Of a DNA stretch of 64,000 nt, positions 9,058-18,297 are shown piece after piece; within the stretch, counting starts at the first letter, position 1, and each line of letters opens with the position of its first letter. The notes below the pieces were generated by a model. The model was given only the letters and a program-made list of their open reading frames with translations, did not search any database and had not been told where the DNA came from. Origin of the DNA: Arthrobacter sp. Leaf69 (GTDB lineage Bacteria > Actinomycetota > Actinomycetes > Actinomycetales > Micrococcaceae); NCBI RefSeq assembly GCF_001422645.1, contig NZ_LMLR01000001.1, positions 622,325 to 686,324 on the forward strand, in the 5' to 3' direction. A program made the translations under genes and the position numbers.

Positions 9058-9771
9058 ATGAGCCACACTTCTGCCGAAACTGTCACTAAAACTGAATCAG
9101 CAAGCGAAGAATCAGCCGAGCAGTTCTTCACGCTCTGGACCGTTTTCAAGCGCTCCGCCGACGTCCTTCGCAGCGGCGATGCCGCCGAAGAGTTCGACGC
9201 TCTTATTGCGCGGCTGGCCGAGGCTGGCGTGGTCCACCGCGGCAGCTACGACGTATCGGCGATGCGCGCAGATGCGGACATCATGATCTGGCTGCACGGC
9301 CCGCAGCCCGAGGCCCTTCAGCGGGCCGTCCGGGACATCCGCCGCAGCAAGCTGTTCACCGGCACAGAGCTCGCCTGGTCCGCCATGGGCGTGCACCGGG
9401 AGGCCGAGTTCGCCAAGAACCACACCCCCGCTTTCTCCCGAGGCGTCGAACCGGCAGAGTGGCTCTGCGTGTACCCCTTCGTGCGCTCCTACGAGTGGTA
9501 CTTGCTGCCCGACGCCGAGCGCGGGGCGATGCTCCGCGACCACGGACTCCTGGGCCGGGATTTCCCCCAGGTCATCTCCAACACGGTGTCCTCGTTCGCC
9601 CTCGGCGACTGGGAATGGATCCTCGGCCTGGAGGCCCCCGACCTTGTGGACCTCGTGGACCTGATGCGCCACCTGCGCGCCACCGAAGCCCGCCACCACG
9701 TCCGCGAGGAAATCCCCTTCTACACCGGCCGCCGGGTGAGCGCCGCCGAGATTGCCGAGGTCCTGTCATGA
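9058..9771 (+). CDS. hemQ: Coproheme decarboxylase HemQ (ChdC)
   Basis: HemQ/ChdC decarboxylates coproheme III to heme b with hydrogen peroxide, the last step of the coproporphyrin-dependent pathway. The 237-residue chlorite-dismutase-fold protein has residues corresponding, at a constant offset of 4, to those I recall for the Corynebacterium diphtheriae enzyme: His122 (distal, NHTPAF), Tyr139 (CVYPF), His162 (proximal, RDHG) and Trp187. This supports the actinobacterial rather than the Firmicutes subtype. The ATG at 9058 follows a terminator and an AT-rich spacer. Its stop overlaps the hemH start (ATGA), so ligation of iron and decarboxylation are made together. Confidence 0.95.
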   Translation: MSHTSAETVTKTESASEESAEQFFTLWTVFKRSADVLRSGDAAEEFDALIARLAEAGVVHRGSYDVSAMRADADIMIWLHGPQPEALQRAVRDIRRSKLFTGTELAWSAMGVHREAEFAKNHTPAFSRGVEPAEWLCVYPFVRSYEWYLLPDAERGAMLRDHGLLGRDFPQVISNTVSSFALGDWEWILGLEAPDLVDLVDLMRHLRATEARHHVREEIPFYTGRRVSAAEIAEVLS

Positions 9772-11051
9772 GCCCGCTCGATCCCCAGGGAAGTGCCACA
9801 GCCGTCACGGCTGTCAACGAGGTGACCGAAGCCGGCCGGATGGCCGCCAAGGACTATGACGCCGTGCTCCTCGCCTCCTTCGGCGGGCCCGAAGGCCAGG
9901 ACGACGTCATTCCGTTCCTGCGCAACGTCACCCGGGGCCGCGGCATCCCGGATGAGCGGCTCGAAGAGGTTTCGCACCACTACCGCGCCAACGGCGGCAT
10001 CAGCCCGATCAACCAGCAGAACCGGGAGCTGAAGGCCGGCATCGAGGCAGAGCTGGCCGCCCGCGGGATCGCGCTGCCGGTGTTCTGGGGAAACCGCAAC
10101 TGGGCCCCGTACATCCCGCAGACCCTTCAGGACATCTACGACGCCGGGCACCGCAAGGTCCTGATGATCACTACCAGCGCCTACTCCTGCTACTCCAGCT
10201 GCCGCCAGTACCGCGAGGACATCGGCATCGCGCTGACCGAGACCGGCCTGGACGGAAAACTCGAGGTCGACAAGGTCCGCCAGTACTTCGACCACCCCGG
10301 CTTCGTGGAGCCGTTCATCGAAGGCACCGCCGCCGGCCTCGCCGACGTCCGCGCCAAGCTGGCCGCGGACGGCACCCCGAAGGCGCCGGTGCACATCCTG
10401 TTCGCGACGCACTCCATCCCGACCCGCGACGCCGAAGCCGCCGGCCGCTCCGAGGGCGAGCCCCGCCAGTTCGCGGAAGACTCCGCCTACGTCGCCCAGC
10501 ACCTCGCCACCGGCACCGAGGTCATCCGGCGGGTGGAGGCCGAGACCGGCGACACCGCCCCCTGGTCCCTCGTGTACCAGTCCCGCTCCGGCGCCCCGCA
10601 CGTGCCGTGGCTGGAACCGGACATCAACGACGCCATCGAGGAACTCGCGGGCCAGGGCGTCAAGGGCATCGTGATCGTGCCGCTCGGTTTCGTCAGCGAC
10701 CACATGGAAGTTGTCTGGGACCTCGACACCGAGGCCCTGGAAACCTGCGCCAACCTGGGCCTTGCCGCGAGCCGGGTCCCCACCCCCGGGACGCACCGGA
10801 AGTTCGTCGGCGGCATCGTGGACCTGATCTGCGAGCGGACCGCCGCCAACAACATCGCTGACCGTCCGCACCTGACCGGACTCGGTCCTTGGTACGACGT
10901 CTGCCGCCCGGGATGTTGCGCCAACTTCCGCGGCGAAAAGCCCACCATCGCCGGAGCCGACACCACCGTCGGGACGGGCCACGATCCCTACCCGGCGGCC
11001 GCCACCGCTGCCGGCACGTCCGCTCCGGCGGCAGGTCAGGACGCACTGTGA
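9768..11051 (+). CDS. hemH: Coproporphyrin ferrochelatase HemH (CpfC)
   Basis: This 427-residue chelatase inserts ferrous iron into coproporphyrin III. Recognisable features are LLASFGGPEG at about 34-43, the metal-site histidine in FATHSIPTRD, and PLGFVSDHMEVVWDLD. Cysteines at SCYSSC (141, 145), LICER and DVCRPGCC match the actinobacterial [2Fe-2S] ferrochelatases, which use one internal and three C-terminal cysteines. The last 40 residues are an Ala/Thr/Gly-rich tail. The start is the ATG that overlaps the hemQ stop; the frame upstream of it is antisense-like shadow. Its stop overlaps the hemC GTG. Confidence 0.95.
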   Translation: MSPLDPQGSATAVTAVNEVTEAGRMAAKDYDAVLLASFGGPEGQDDVIPFLRNVTRGRGIPDERLEEVSHHYRANGGISPINQQNRELKAGIEAELAARGIALPVFWGNRNWAPYIPQTLQDIYDAGHRKVLMITTSAYSCYSSCRQYREDIGIALTETGLDGKLEVDKVRQYFDHPGFVEPFIEGTAAGLADVRAKLAADGTPKAPVHILFATHSIPTRDAEAAGRSEGEPRQFAEDSAYVAQHLATGTEVIRRVEAETGDTAPWSLVYQSRSGAPHVPWLEPDINDAIEELAGQGVKGIVIVPLGFVSDHMEVVWDLDTEALETCANLGLAASRVPTPGTHRKFVGGIVDLICERTAANNIADRPHLTGLGPWYDVCRPGCCANFRGEKPTIAGADTTVGTGHDPYPAAATAAGTSAPAAGQDAL

Positions 11052-12046
11052 CCGTCCGGATCGGAACCCGCGCCAGCAAACTGGCACTGACCCAGACCCA
11101 GCAGACCGCTGACCAGCTGGCCGCCGTCGGCGGCTTCCCGGTCGAGCTGGTCCACATCCGCACCGACGGCGACGTCCTCACCGGTTCGCTGTCCCAGATG
11201 GGCGGCACCGGCGTTTTTGTCGCTGCCTTGCGCGATGCCCTGCTGCAGGACGCGTGCGACGTGGCCGTCCACTCGCTCAAGGACCTGCCCACCGGTCCGG
11301 CGCTTGGACTGACGCTGGCAGCGACGCCCAAGCGCGTTGACGTGCGGGACGTGCTCTGCGCCCGCGACGGACTCAAGCTTGCCGACCTGCCCGACGGCGC
11401 CACGGTGGGCACGGGTTCCCCGCGGCGCGCAGCCCAGCTGCGGGCCGCCCGCCCGGACCTGGACATCCGTGACATCCGCGGCAACGTGGACACCCGGCTC
11501 GGCCGCGTCCCCGGGCTGCCGGGCAACACCACCGACGCCGTGGTGCAGGGCAAGAGCTGCGATCTCGACGCCGTGGTGCTCGCCGCTGCCGGACTGCACC
11601 GGATCGGCCGGCTCGACGCGGTCAGCGAGTACCTGGAAACCGACGTTATGCTCCCCGCCGCCGGGCAGGGTTCGCTCGCGATCGAGTGCCGTTCCGCCGA
11701 TGCGCCCCGCAAGGCGGGATCCACCGAAGGCTCACAGGGTGTGCTGGCGCAGGCCCTCGCCGCCCTCGACGATCCCGACACCCGGCTCGCCGTCACCGCG
11801 GAGCGGGCGCTCCTGGCCCGGCTGGAGGCCGGCTGCGCCGCCCCGGTGGGCGCCTACGCCTACCGCCGCGGCAGCCTGCTGCACCTCGAGGCCGTGGTCT
11901 GTGCCGTCGACGGAACAGCCACTGTCCGGGACAAAAAGGCCACGGACGGACTCACCGAAGTGGGGGCAACACTGCTGGGGATAGAGCTCGCCGAAGTCCT
12001 GCTGGCCCGGGGCGCCGCCGACATCGCGGACCTGGCCGCTTCCTGA
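11048..12046 (+). CDS. hemC: Hydroxymethylbilane synthase (porphobilinogen deaminase)
   Basis: HemC joins four porphobilinogen units into hydroxymethylbilane. The 332-residue protein starts [14 protein letters not shown] at a GTG overlapping the hemH stop (GTGA). Motifs include [12 protein letters not shown] with the catalytic Asp81-region, [33 protein letters not shown], and Cys263 in [13 protein letters not shown], which carries the dipyrromethane cofactor. Length is normal. hemD follows after 20 bases. Confidence 0.97.
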   Translation: MTVRIGTRASKLALTQTQQTADQLAAVGGFPVELVHIRTDGDVLTGSLSQMGGTGVFVAALRDALLQDACDVAVHSLKDLPTGPALGLTLAATPKRVDVRDVLCARDGLKLADLPDGATVGTGSPRRAAQLRAARPDLDIRDIRGNVDTRLGRVPGLPGNTTDAVVQGKSCDLDAVVLAAAGLHRIGRLDAVSEYLETDVMLPAAGQGSLAIECRSADAPRKAGSTEGSQGVLAQALAALDDPDTRLAVTAERALLARLEAGCAAPVGAYAYRRGSLLHLEAVVCAVDGTATVRDKKATDGLTEVGATLLGIELAEVLLARGAADIADLAAS

Positions 12047-12066
12047 ACCGCGGAATACATCAGTTC

Positions 12067-13038
12067 ATGGGACGGCACAGTGCCCGAAACTCCGAGGCCC
12101 GAAACTCCGAGGCCCGAGACGACCGTGCCCGGAACGTGACGGCTCCGGCCGGCGCCCGGGTCCTTGTGGCCCGCAGCCCGGACCGTGCGGCGGAGCTGGT
12201 CACAGCCCTGCGCGACGTCGGCGCCGAACCCCTGCTGCTGCCGCTCATCGATTTCGAGCTCGCCAGCGACCAGCACTCCCTGGATGTGGCCTTCGACGCC
12301 CTCGGCGCCGGTGCCTATACCTGGCTGGTGGTCAGCAGCGTGACCACCGTGCGGGCGCTGGAGGCCAAGGCCGCCGAGCGGGGCACCACCCTCAGCGGCT
12401 GGCTTCCCGGCAGCCTCCTCGTCGCCACGATCGGACCCGCGACCCGCCGTTTCCTGGAATCCCGCGGAGTCGCCGTCGACCTCGCCCCGACCGGGCAGCA
12501 GTCCGGCGCGGGGCTCATCGACATCTGGCCCGAGCACCAGGGCAGCGTGCTGCTGCCCCAGGCGGACATCGCCGACCCCCGGCTCCGCCGCGGGCTGGAG
12601 GCCCGGGGTGCCTTCGTCCAGGCCGTGACTGCGTACCGCACTGTGGATTATCCGGCCGACCCGGGCCGCAGCCTGGCCGCGTGCCACCCGGCAGCGCCGC
12701 AGGAGTCCCCAGCGCAAGGGGACAACACGGCCGCCGTTCTCACGCCGGGACAGGCCAAAGCCGAAATCGGCGCCGGCCGGCTGGACGCCGTCGTCGCCGC
12801 TTCCCCGAGTGCAGCCCGGCGCATCCACGAGGACCTCGCCCCGCTGGGCGGCTGCCGCTTCGTCGCAATCGGACGTTCCACCGCCGCCGAGGCGCAGTCA
12901 CTCGGCCTCAGCGTCGCCTCCACGGCCGAAGAACCTACCGCCTCCGGCCTGGTGGCCGCCGTCATCCGGGCGCTGGCCAGCCAGCCGTCCCCACCCCGTC
13001 AGCCAGTCGCCGAGCCCCCAGCAAAGGACACCATATGA
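12067..13038 (+). CDS. hemD: Uroporphyrinogen-III synthase
   Basis: HemD closes and inverts ring D of hydroxymethylbilane to give uroporphyrinogen III. The family is poorly conserved in sequence, but the 323-residue protein shows the two-domain pattern, with [57 protein letters not shown] and [17 protein letters not shown]. Position between hemC and hemB supports the call. The first 23 residues include a tandem RNSEA repeat encoded by a duplicated 15-bp unit and look disordered; a downstream GTG at about 12136 is an alternative start. Its stop overlaps the hemB ATG. Confidence 0.92.
   Translation: MGRHSARNSEARNSEARDDRARNVTAPAGARVLVARSPDRAAELVTALRDVGAEPLLLPLIDFELASDQHSLDVAFDALGAGAYTWLVVSSVTTVRALEAKAAERGTTLSGWLPGSLLVATIGPATRRFLESRGVAVDLAPTGQQSGAGLIDIWPEHQGSVLLPQADIADPRLRRGLEARGAFVQAVTAYRTVDYPADPGRSLAACHPAAPQESPAQGDNTAAVLTPGQAKAEIGAGRLDAVVAASPSAARRIHEDLAPLGGCRFVAIGRSTAAEAQSLGLSVASTAEEPTASGLVAAVIRALASQPSPPRQPVAEPPAKDTI
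12083..12112 (+). repeat. 15-bp tandem duplication in the hemD N-terminus
   Basis: CCCGAAACTCCGAGG occurs twice back to back (12083-12097, 12098-12112), followed by a degenerate third start. It encodes [10 protein letters not shown] in the non-conserved N-terminal extension. Confidence 0.8.
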
Positions 13039-14015
13039 GCTTCCCGACCCACCGCCCCCGCCGGCTCCGCACCACCCCCGCCATGCGGCGGCTGACGGCC
13101 GAACACCGCCTGTCGGCCTCGGAACTCATCCTGCCCGCGTTCATCCGCGAAGGCCTGACCGAGCCGCATCCCATCGCCTCGATGCCCGGCGTGCAGCAGC
13201 ACACCACGGACACGCTGAAGCGCGCCGCGGCCGACGCCGTGCAGCTCGGCGTCGGCGGCATCATGCTCTTTGGAATCCCCGCCGTCCGGGATGCGCGCGG
13301 CACCGCCTCCCTGGACCCTGACGGTGTGCTGAACAAAGCCATCCGGGACGTCCGCGCCGAAGTTGGCGACGAGCTCGTGATCATGAGCGATGTGTGCCTC
13401 GACGAATTCACCGACCACGGCCACTGCGGCGTCCTCGACGCCAACGGCTACGTGGACAACGACGCTACGCTGGAGATCTACGGCCAGATGGCCGTCGCGC
13501 AGGCCGACGCCGGCGCCCACGTCCTGGGCCCGTCCGGCATGATGGACGGCCAGGTTGCCGTCATCCGGCAGGCCCTCGAGGAAGCCGGGCACGCCACCAC
13601 CGCCGTGGTCGCCTACGCCGCGAAGTATGCCTCGGCGTTCTACGGCCCGTTCCGCGAGGCCGTCGACTCGCAGCTGACCGGCGACCGCCGCACTTACCAG
13701 ATGGACGCCGCCAACCGCCGGGAAGCCATCCTCGAGGTGGACCTGGACCTGGCCGAAGGCGCCGACATGGTCATGGTGAAACCCGCCATGAGCTACCTCG
13801 ATATCCTGGCCGACGTCGCCGCCATGAGCCCCGTCCCGGTCGCCGCGTATCAGATCTCCGGTGAGTACTCGATGATCGAGGCCGCCGCCGCCAACGGCTG
13901 GATCGACCGGCGGGCCGCAATCACCGAATCCGTGCTGGGCATCAAACGGGCCGGGGCCAACATGGTCCTGACCTACTGGGCCAGCGAACTCGCCGGCTGG
14001 CTGAAGGAGTCCTGA
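13035..14015 (+). CDS. hemB: Delta-aminolevulinic acid dehydratase (porphobilinogen synthase)
   Basis: HemB condenses two 5-aminolevulinate molecules into porphobilinogen. The 326-residue protein contains the metal loop [14 protein letters not shown], in which the middle cysteine of the zinc-type triad is Asp, and the two active-site lysines in [15 protein letters not shown] and [20 protein letters not shown] and [14 protein letters not shown] are also typical. The ATG overlaps the hemD stop (ATGA) and the stop overlaps the next ATG (TGATG), so hemC to the LLM gene form a coupled run. Confidence 0.97.
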   Translation: MSFPTHRPRRLRTTPAMRRLTAEHRLSASELILPAFIREGLTEPHPIASMPGVQQHTTDTLKRAAADAVQLGVGGIMLFGIPAVRDARGTASLDPDGVLNKAIRDVRAEVGDELVIMSDVCLDEFTDHGHCGVLDANGYVDNDATLEIYGQMAVAQADAGAHVLGPSGMMDGQVAVIRQALEEAGHATTAVVAYAAKYASAFYGPFREAVDSQLTGDRRTYQMDAANRREAILEVDLDLAEGADMVMVKPAMSYLDILADVAAMSPVPVAAYQISGEYSMIEAAAANGWIDRRAAITESVLGIKRAGANMVLTYWASELAGWLKES

Positions 14016-15130
14016 TGAGCGCTGCAACAGCCCCTGACCCGGCATCCGGCGCGAACCCCACAGCCCCCGTGGGCCCGGGACGCATCCTCCTGGGACTGAA
14101 CACCTTCGGTGACGTCGGCGTCTTCCCAGACGGGCACCCCGTCCCGCACGCCCAGGTCCTGCGGCAGCTCCTGGAACAGGCCGAGCTCGCGGACGAGGTC
14201 GGCCTGCACGCCTTCGCCGTGGGGGAGCACCACCGCCGTGACTTCGCCGTCTCGGCCCCGGAAGTCTTCCTCGCCGCGGCGGCTGCCCGCACCAAACACA
14301 TCCGGCTCGGCTCGGCCGTCACGGTCCTGAGCTCTGATGACCCCATCCGGGTTTTCCAGCGGTTCTCCACCGTCGATGCCATCTCCAACGGCCGCGCCGA
14401 GGTCATGCTGGGCCGCGGTTCCTTCATCGAGTCCTTCCCGCTGTTCGGCCTCGACCTGGCGGACTACGAGGTCCTGTTCGAGGAGAAACTGGAACTCTTT
14501 GACAAGGCCCGCGCCCAGCAGCCCATCCACTGGGAAGGGCGCACCCGCCCGGCCATCAACGGCCTCAGCGTCTATCCGCCTCTGGAACACCACCTGCTGC
14601 CCACCTGGATCGGCGTCGGCGGCACCCCCGAATCCGTGCTGCGCTGCGCAGAATACGGCTATCCGATCATCTTCGCCATCATTGGCGGCCAGCCGCGGTC
14701 GTTCGCGCCGCTGGCGAACCTCTACCGCGAGGCCATGGCCAAATACGGGCAACCGATGCAGCAGATGGCCACGCATTCGCCCGGCCACATCGCCGCTACC
14801 GACGAGGAAGCACGGGAGGAGTTCTTCCCGCACTGGATCGCGATGCGTAACCGAATTGGCGCGGAGCGGGGCTGGGGCCCAGGCAACCGGGCCGAGTTTG
14901 ATGCCATGTGCACCCCCGAAGGAGCCCTCTATGTCGGATCGCCGGAGACCGTGGCCGCAAAAATTGCACTGCTGAAGAAGAACCTGGGCGTGGATCGCTT
15001 TGACCTCAAATACAGCAACGGCACCCTGCCGCACCCGGCCATGATGCGCTCGATCGAACTGTTTGGCACCGAAGTGGCGCCCCGCGTGGCCAGCCTGCTG
15101 GCCGCGGCGCCCACCACCGAACTGAACTGA
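14015..15130 (+). CDS. LLM class flavin-dependent oxidoreductase
   Basis: The 371-residue protein is a luciferase-like monooxygenase: LLGLNTFGDVG near the N-terminus, LADEVGLHAFAVGEHHRRDFAVSAPEVFLAA, and RAEVMLGRGSFIESFPLFG are family signatures for an F420- or FMN-dependent TIM barrel. Its substrate cannot be read from sequence. The ATG shares one base with the hemB stop (TGATG), so translation is coupled to hemB, and hemL follows 49 bases later. A role in tetrapyrrole metabolism is suggested only by this position. Short ACTGAAC repeats occupy the gap before hemL. Confidence 0.85.
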   Translation: MSAATAPDPASGANPTAPVGPGRILLGLNTFGDVGVFPDGHPVPHAQVLRQLLEQAELADEVGLHAFAVGEHHRRDFAVSAPEVFLAAAAARTKHIRLGSAVTVLSSDDPIRVFQRFSTVDAISNGRAEVMLGRGSFIESFPLFGLDLADYEVLFEEKLELFDKARAQQPIHWEGRTRPAINGLSVYPPLEHHLLPTWIGVGGTPESVLRCAEYGYPIIFAIIGGQPRSFAPLANLYREAMAKYGQPMQQMATHSPGHIAATDEEAREEFFPHWIAMRNRIGAERGWGPGNRAEFDAMCTPEGALYVGSPETVAAKIALLKKNLGVDRFDLKYSNGTLPHPAMMRSIELFGTEVAPRVASLLAAAPTTELN

Positions 15131-15179
15131 ACCGGCCTCGACTGAACTGGCCTGAACTGAACCTGAAAGAATAGGAACC

Positions 15180-16511
15180 ATGACTTCCAGCCATCCTCGC
15201 AACGAGGAACTCTTCGACCGCGCCCGCCAGCTGATGCCGGGCGGCGTCAACTCCCCGGTCCGCGCGTTCGGCTCCGTCGGCGGGACACCGCGTTTTATGG
15301 TCTCCGCCAAGGGTCCGTACCTGACCGACGCCGACGGCGCCGAGTACGTCGACCTGGTCTGCTCCTGGGGCCCGGCGCTGCTGGGACATGCCCACCCCGC
15401 GGTCCTCGCCGCCGTCCATGCCGCCGTCGACCGCGGACTGTCCTTCGGGGCATCCACCCCGGATGAGGCCAACCTCGCGGCAATCGTCCAGGAGCGCGTC
15501 CCCGCAGCCGAACGCGTCCGGATGGTCTCCACCGGCACCGAGGCCACCATGACCGCCGTCCGGCTGGCCCGCGGCTTCACCGGCCGGAACCTCATCATCA
15601 AGTTTGCAGGCTGCTACCACGGCCACCTGGACGGGCTCCTCGCCGCAGCGGGATCCGGATTGGCCACCCTGGCGCTGCCGGGCTCGGCCGGCGTCACGGC
15701 CGCCACCGCCGCCGAAACCCTCGTTCTGCCCTACAACGACCTCGCCGCCGTCGAGGCCGCCTTCGCCAAGCACGGCGACAACATCGCCGCCGTCATCACC
15801 GAGGCGGCCCCGGCCAACATGGGTGTCGTCACCCCGGGCGAGGGCTTCAACGCGGGCCTGTCCCGCATTACCCGGGAGCACGGTGCCCTGCTGATCCTTG
15901 ACGAGGTCCTCACGGGTTTCCGGACGGGCTATTCCGGCTACTGGGGCCTCACCGGCGGGGCGGCCGGCGCGGCCGACCCGTGGGCGCCGGACCTGCTGAC
16001 CTTCGGCAAGGTAATTGGCGGCGGCATGCCGACGGCGGCCCTCGCCGGCCGCGCGGAGGTCATGGACTACCTCGCTCCGCTGGGCCCGGTGTACCAGGCC
16101 GGCACGCTGTCCGGCAACCCGGTGGCGATGGCCGCCGGCGTCGCGACCCTGACCCACGCCACCCCCGAGGTGTATTCGTTCGTGGATGCCCGCTCGCTGG
16201 AGCTCTCCGCGGCCCTGTCTACGGCACTGGAGGCGGCCGGGGTGGACCACTCCATCCAGCGGGCGGGGAACCTGTTCTCCGTGGCGTTCGGCACCTCGGC
16301 CCGCGGCGTGCACAACTACGACGACGCCCAGGGCCAGGAAGTCTTCCGCTACGCGCCGTTCTTCCACTCCATGCTGGACTCCGGGGTGTACCTGCCACCG
16401 TCGGTCTTCGAAGCCTGGTTCCTGTCCGCCGCCCACGACGACTCGGCGATGAACCGGATCTTCGACGCGTTGCCCGCCGCCGCCAGGGCCGCGGCCTCCG
16501 CGACGGCCTAG
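15180..16511 (+). CDS. hemL: Glutamate-1-semialdehyde 2,1-aminomutase
   Basis: HemL converts glutamate-1-semialdehyde to 5-aminolevulinate using PLP. The 443-residue class-III aminotransferase has the substrate-entry [40 protein letters not shown], and the PLP lysine in [12 protein letters not shown]. Start is the ATG at 15180 preceded by AGGAACC. Together with hemA at the far end of the cluster it completes the C5 route; glutamyl-tRNA synthetase is not in the window. A 46-bp palindrome follows the gene and separates it from the convergent met genes. Confidence 0.97.
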   Translation: MTSSHPRNEELFDRARQLMPGGVNSPVRAFGSVGGTPRFMVSAKGPYLTDADGAEYVDLVCSWGPALLGHAHPAVLAAVHAAVDRGLSFGASTPDEANLAAIVQERVPAAERVRMVSTGTEATMTAVRLARGFTGRNLIIKFAGCYHGHLDGLLAAAGSGLATLALPGSAGVTAATAAETLVLPYNDLAAVEAAFAKHGDNIAAVITEAAPANMGVVTPGEGFNAGLSRITREHGALLILDEVLTGFRTGYSGYWGLTGGAAGAADPWAPDLLTFGKVIGGGMPTAALAGRAEVMDYLAPLGPVYQAGTLSGNPVAMAAGVATLTHATPEVYSFVDARSLELSAALSTALEAAGVDHSIQRAGNLFSVAFGTSARGVHNYDDAQGQEVFRYAPFFHSMLDSGVYLPPSVFEAWFLSAAHDDSAMNRIFDALPAAARAAASATA

Positions 16512-16554
16512 CTGCCGAGGCGGCAGAAGCTACGCGCCCGTTCCGGCGTCGTCG

Positions 16555-16600
16555 TTAACTACTCAGGGCACCCGCCGCGGCGGGTGCCCTGAGTAGTTAA
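16555..16600. terminator. Perfect 46-bp palindrome between convergent hemL and metQ
   Basis: The 46 bases from TTAACTACTCAGGGC to GCCCTGAGTAGTTAA are a perfect inverted repeat with no spacer (centre CCGCGG). In RNA either strand would fold to a very stable hairpin, so it can terminate both converging units; the AT-rich ends give a short U-run in both directions. The arm length and perfect symmetry are unusual for a simple terminator. Confidence 0.75.
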
Positions 16601-16618
16601 GCGGTCAATCCACCGGGG

Positions 16619-17461
16619 CTAGAAAGCCACGGTCACATCACCGTTGGGCCATTCCTTCTCGATGAAGGCCTTGACCTCGGGGGAGTGCAGGAGCTCGTCC
16701 AGCTTCTTGATGCGCACATCGTCCTTGGAGTCCTCGCGCCAGGCCAGGAAGTTCGCGTAGGGGTTGTTCTCCACGGACTCCACCGCGAGGGCGTCCTTGG
16801 TGCTCAGGCCGGCCTTGAGGATGAAGTTGCCGTTGATCAGGGCGAGGTCAACGGACGGGTCCTTGAGGTCGTTGATCAGCAGTTCCGGCTGGTTCTCCGA
16901 GAACTTGAGCTTCTTCGGGTTCTGCTCGTCGCTCAGCGTGATCACGGAGGTGTCATCCTTGATGTCCTTGACCAAACCGGCGACCTGGAGGACCTTGAGG
17001 GCGCGGACCTGGTTGGACGGGTCATTCGTGATGGCCACCTTGGCGCCGTCCTGGATGTCCTGGATGTCCTTGACCTTCTCGGAGAACGCGGCGTAGGGCT
17101 CGATGTGAACGCCTTCGCCGTGCCCGAACTTGTAGCCCTTGGTCTTGACCTGATCTTCGTACCAGGGAAGGTGCTGGTAGTAGTTGGCGTCCAGGGAGCC
17201 GTCGCTCAGTGCGGTGTTGGGCGTCTGGTAATCCTCGATTTCCTTGATGTCCAGCTTCAGGCCGGCCTTGGGGGCAAGGTCCTGGTTGATGAACTCGAGG
17301 ATCTTCGCCTGCGGCACGGGGCTGGCGCCGACCGAGAGCGTGGAAGGCTTGGCCGGATCCAGGGCAGTGACCTGGGCGCTGGGGGTGGACGAACCACCGC
17401 AAGCCGTCAGCGCCAGGGCAGTGACAATGCCGGTGGCCAGGAGGGTGAGTGACTTACGCAT
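16619..17461 (-). CDS. metQ: Methionine ABC transporter substrate-binding lipoprotein MetQ
   Basis: The 280-residue NlpA-family protein binds methionine outside the membrane for the MetNI importer. A lipobox (LALTACGG, Cys21) follows the signal peptide. Family motifs include LSVGASPVPQAKIL, DYQTPNTALSDGSLDANYYQHLPW and AITNDPSNQVRALKVLQ. The ATG at 17461 is chosen over the upstream in-frame ATG at 17494 because it begins the signal peptide and has AAAGGAA about 8 bases before it. It is the last gene of metN-metI-metQ, separated from metI by 164 bases in which I see no gene. Confidence 0.95.
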   Translation of the reverse strand: MRKSLTLLATGIVTALALTACGGSSTPSAQVTALDPAKPSTLSVGASPVPQAKILEFINQDLAPKAGLKLDIKEIEDYQTPNTALSDGSLDANYYQHLPWYEDQVKTKGYKFGHGEGVHIEPYAAFSEKVKDIQDIQDGAKVAITNDPSNQVRALKVLQVAGLVKDIKDDTSVITLSDEQNPKKLKFSENQPELLINDLKDPSVDLALINGNFILKAGLSTKDALAVESVENNPYANFLAWREDSKDDVRIKKLDELLHSPEVKAFIEKEWPNGDVTVAF

Positions 17462-17625
17462 TGGATGCGTTCCTTTCGAAATAGCTGGATTCACGACGTC
17501 GGCGCCGTGGTCCGCGCAGATGCAGAGGGCGGCTACCCGCTGCAGGAGTGGTGGTGCTGGGAGCGGCAGGCCGGTTGGGGTAGGGCCGGGCTGCCGGTGT
17601 CAGTGGCCGCTGGAACCAGGAGGCG

Positions 17626-18297
17626 TCAGCGGTGGTCGAGGCGGCGGGAGATCCGCTCGCCCACCAGCTGGATGACCTGGACCAGGACGATGATCAGCAC
17701 GATGGTGACGAGCATGACCGTGACGTCGAAGCGCTGGAAGCCGTAGTTGTAGGCGAGCTTGCCGAGGCCGCCGCCGCCGACCAGACCTGCCATCGCGGAG
17801 AACCCCACGAGGGTGACCACCGTGGTGGTGGCCGCCGCGACGAGGGCGGGAAGTGATTCGCGCAGCATCACCTTGTTGATGACCTGCATCTTCGTGGACC
17901 CCATCACCTGGGCGGCGTCGATCTTGCCGTGGTGCACATCGCGCAGGCAGTTTTCCACCAGCCGGGCGAAGAACGGGATGGTGCCGATCGAGAGGGACAC
18001 GGAGGCGGCGACCGGGCCGAGGCTGGTGCCGGTCAAGGCGCGGGCCAACGGAATGAGCGCCACCATCAGGATGGCGAAGGGGATGGAACGGGTGATGTTG
18101 ACGATCACATCGCTGAGGATCCGGTTGGTGACCGGCATCGGGCGCAGCCCGCCCGGGGCGGAGACGTGCAGGAACACGCCCAGCGGCAGGCCGATCAGCA
18201 CGGTGAAGAAAGACGAAATCCCCACCATCTGAAGTGTTTCGATGATGGCTTCGGGCAGGGCTTTGGCCAGCACGGGATTACTGAAGATGTCGTTCAT
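17626..18297 (-). CDS. metI: Methionine ABC transporter permease MetI
   Basis: The 223-residue permease has five to six membrane helices and the cytoplasmic EAA-type coupling loop (AAQVMGSTKMQVINKVMLRESLPAL) that contacts the MetN ATPase. SFFTVLIGLPLGVFL and GFSAMAGLVGGGGLGKLAYNYGF are typical of MetI. The start codon overlaps the metN stop by four bases, so the two are translationally coupled. It imports D- or L-methionine with metN and metQ. Confidence 0.95.
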   Translation of the reverse strand: MNDIFSNPVLAKALPEAIIETLQMVGISSFFTVLIGLPLGVFLHVSAPGGLRPMPVTNRILSDVIVNITRSIPFAILMVALIPLARALTGTSLGPVAASVSLSIGTIPFFARLVENCLRDVHHGKIDAAQVMGSTKMQVINKVMLRESLPALVAAATTTVVTLVGFSAMAGLVGGGGLGKLAYNYGFQRFDVTVMLVTIVLIIVLVQVIQLVGERISRRLDHR

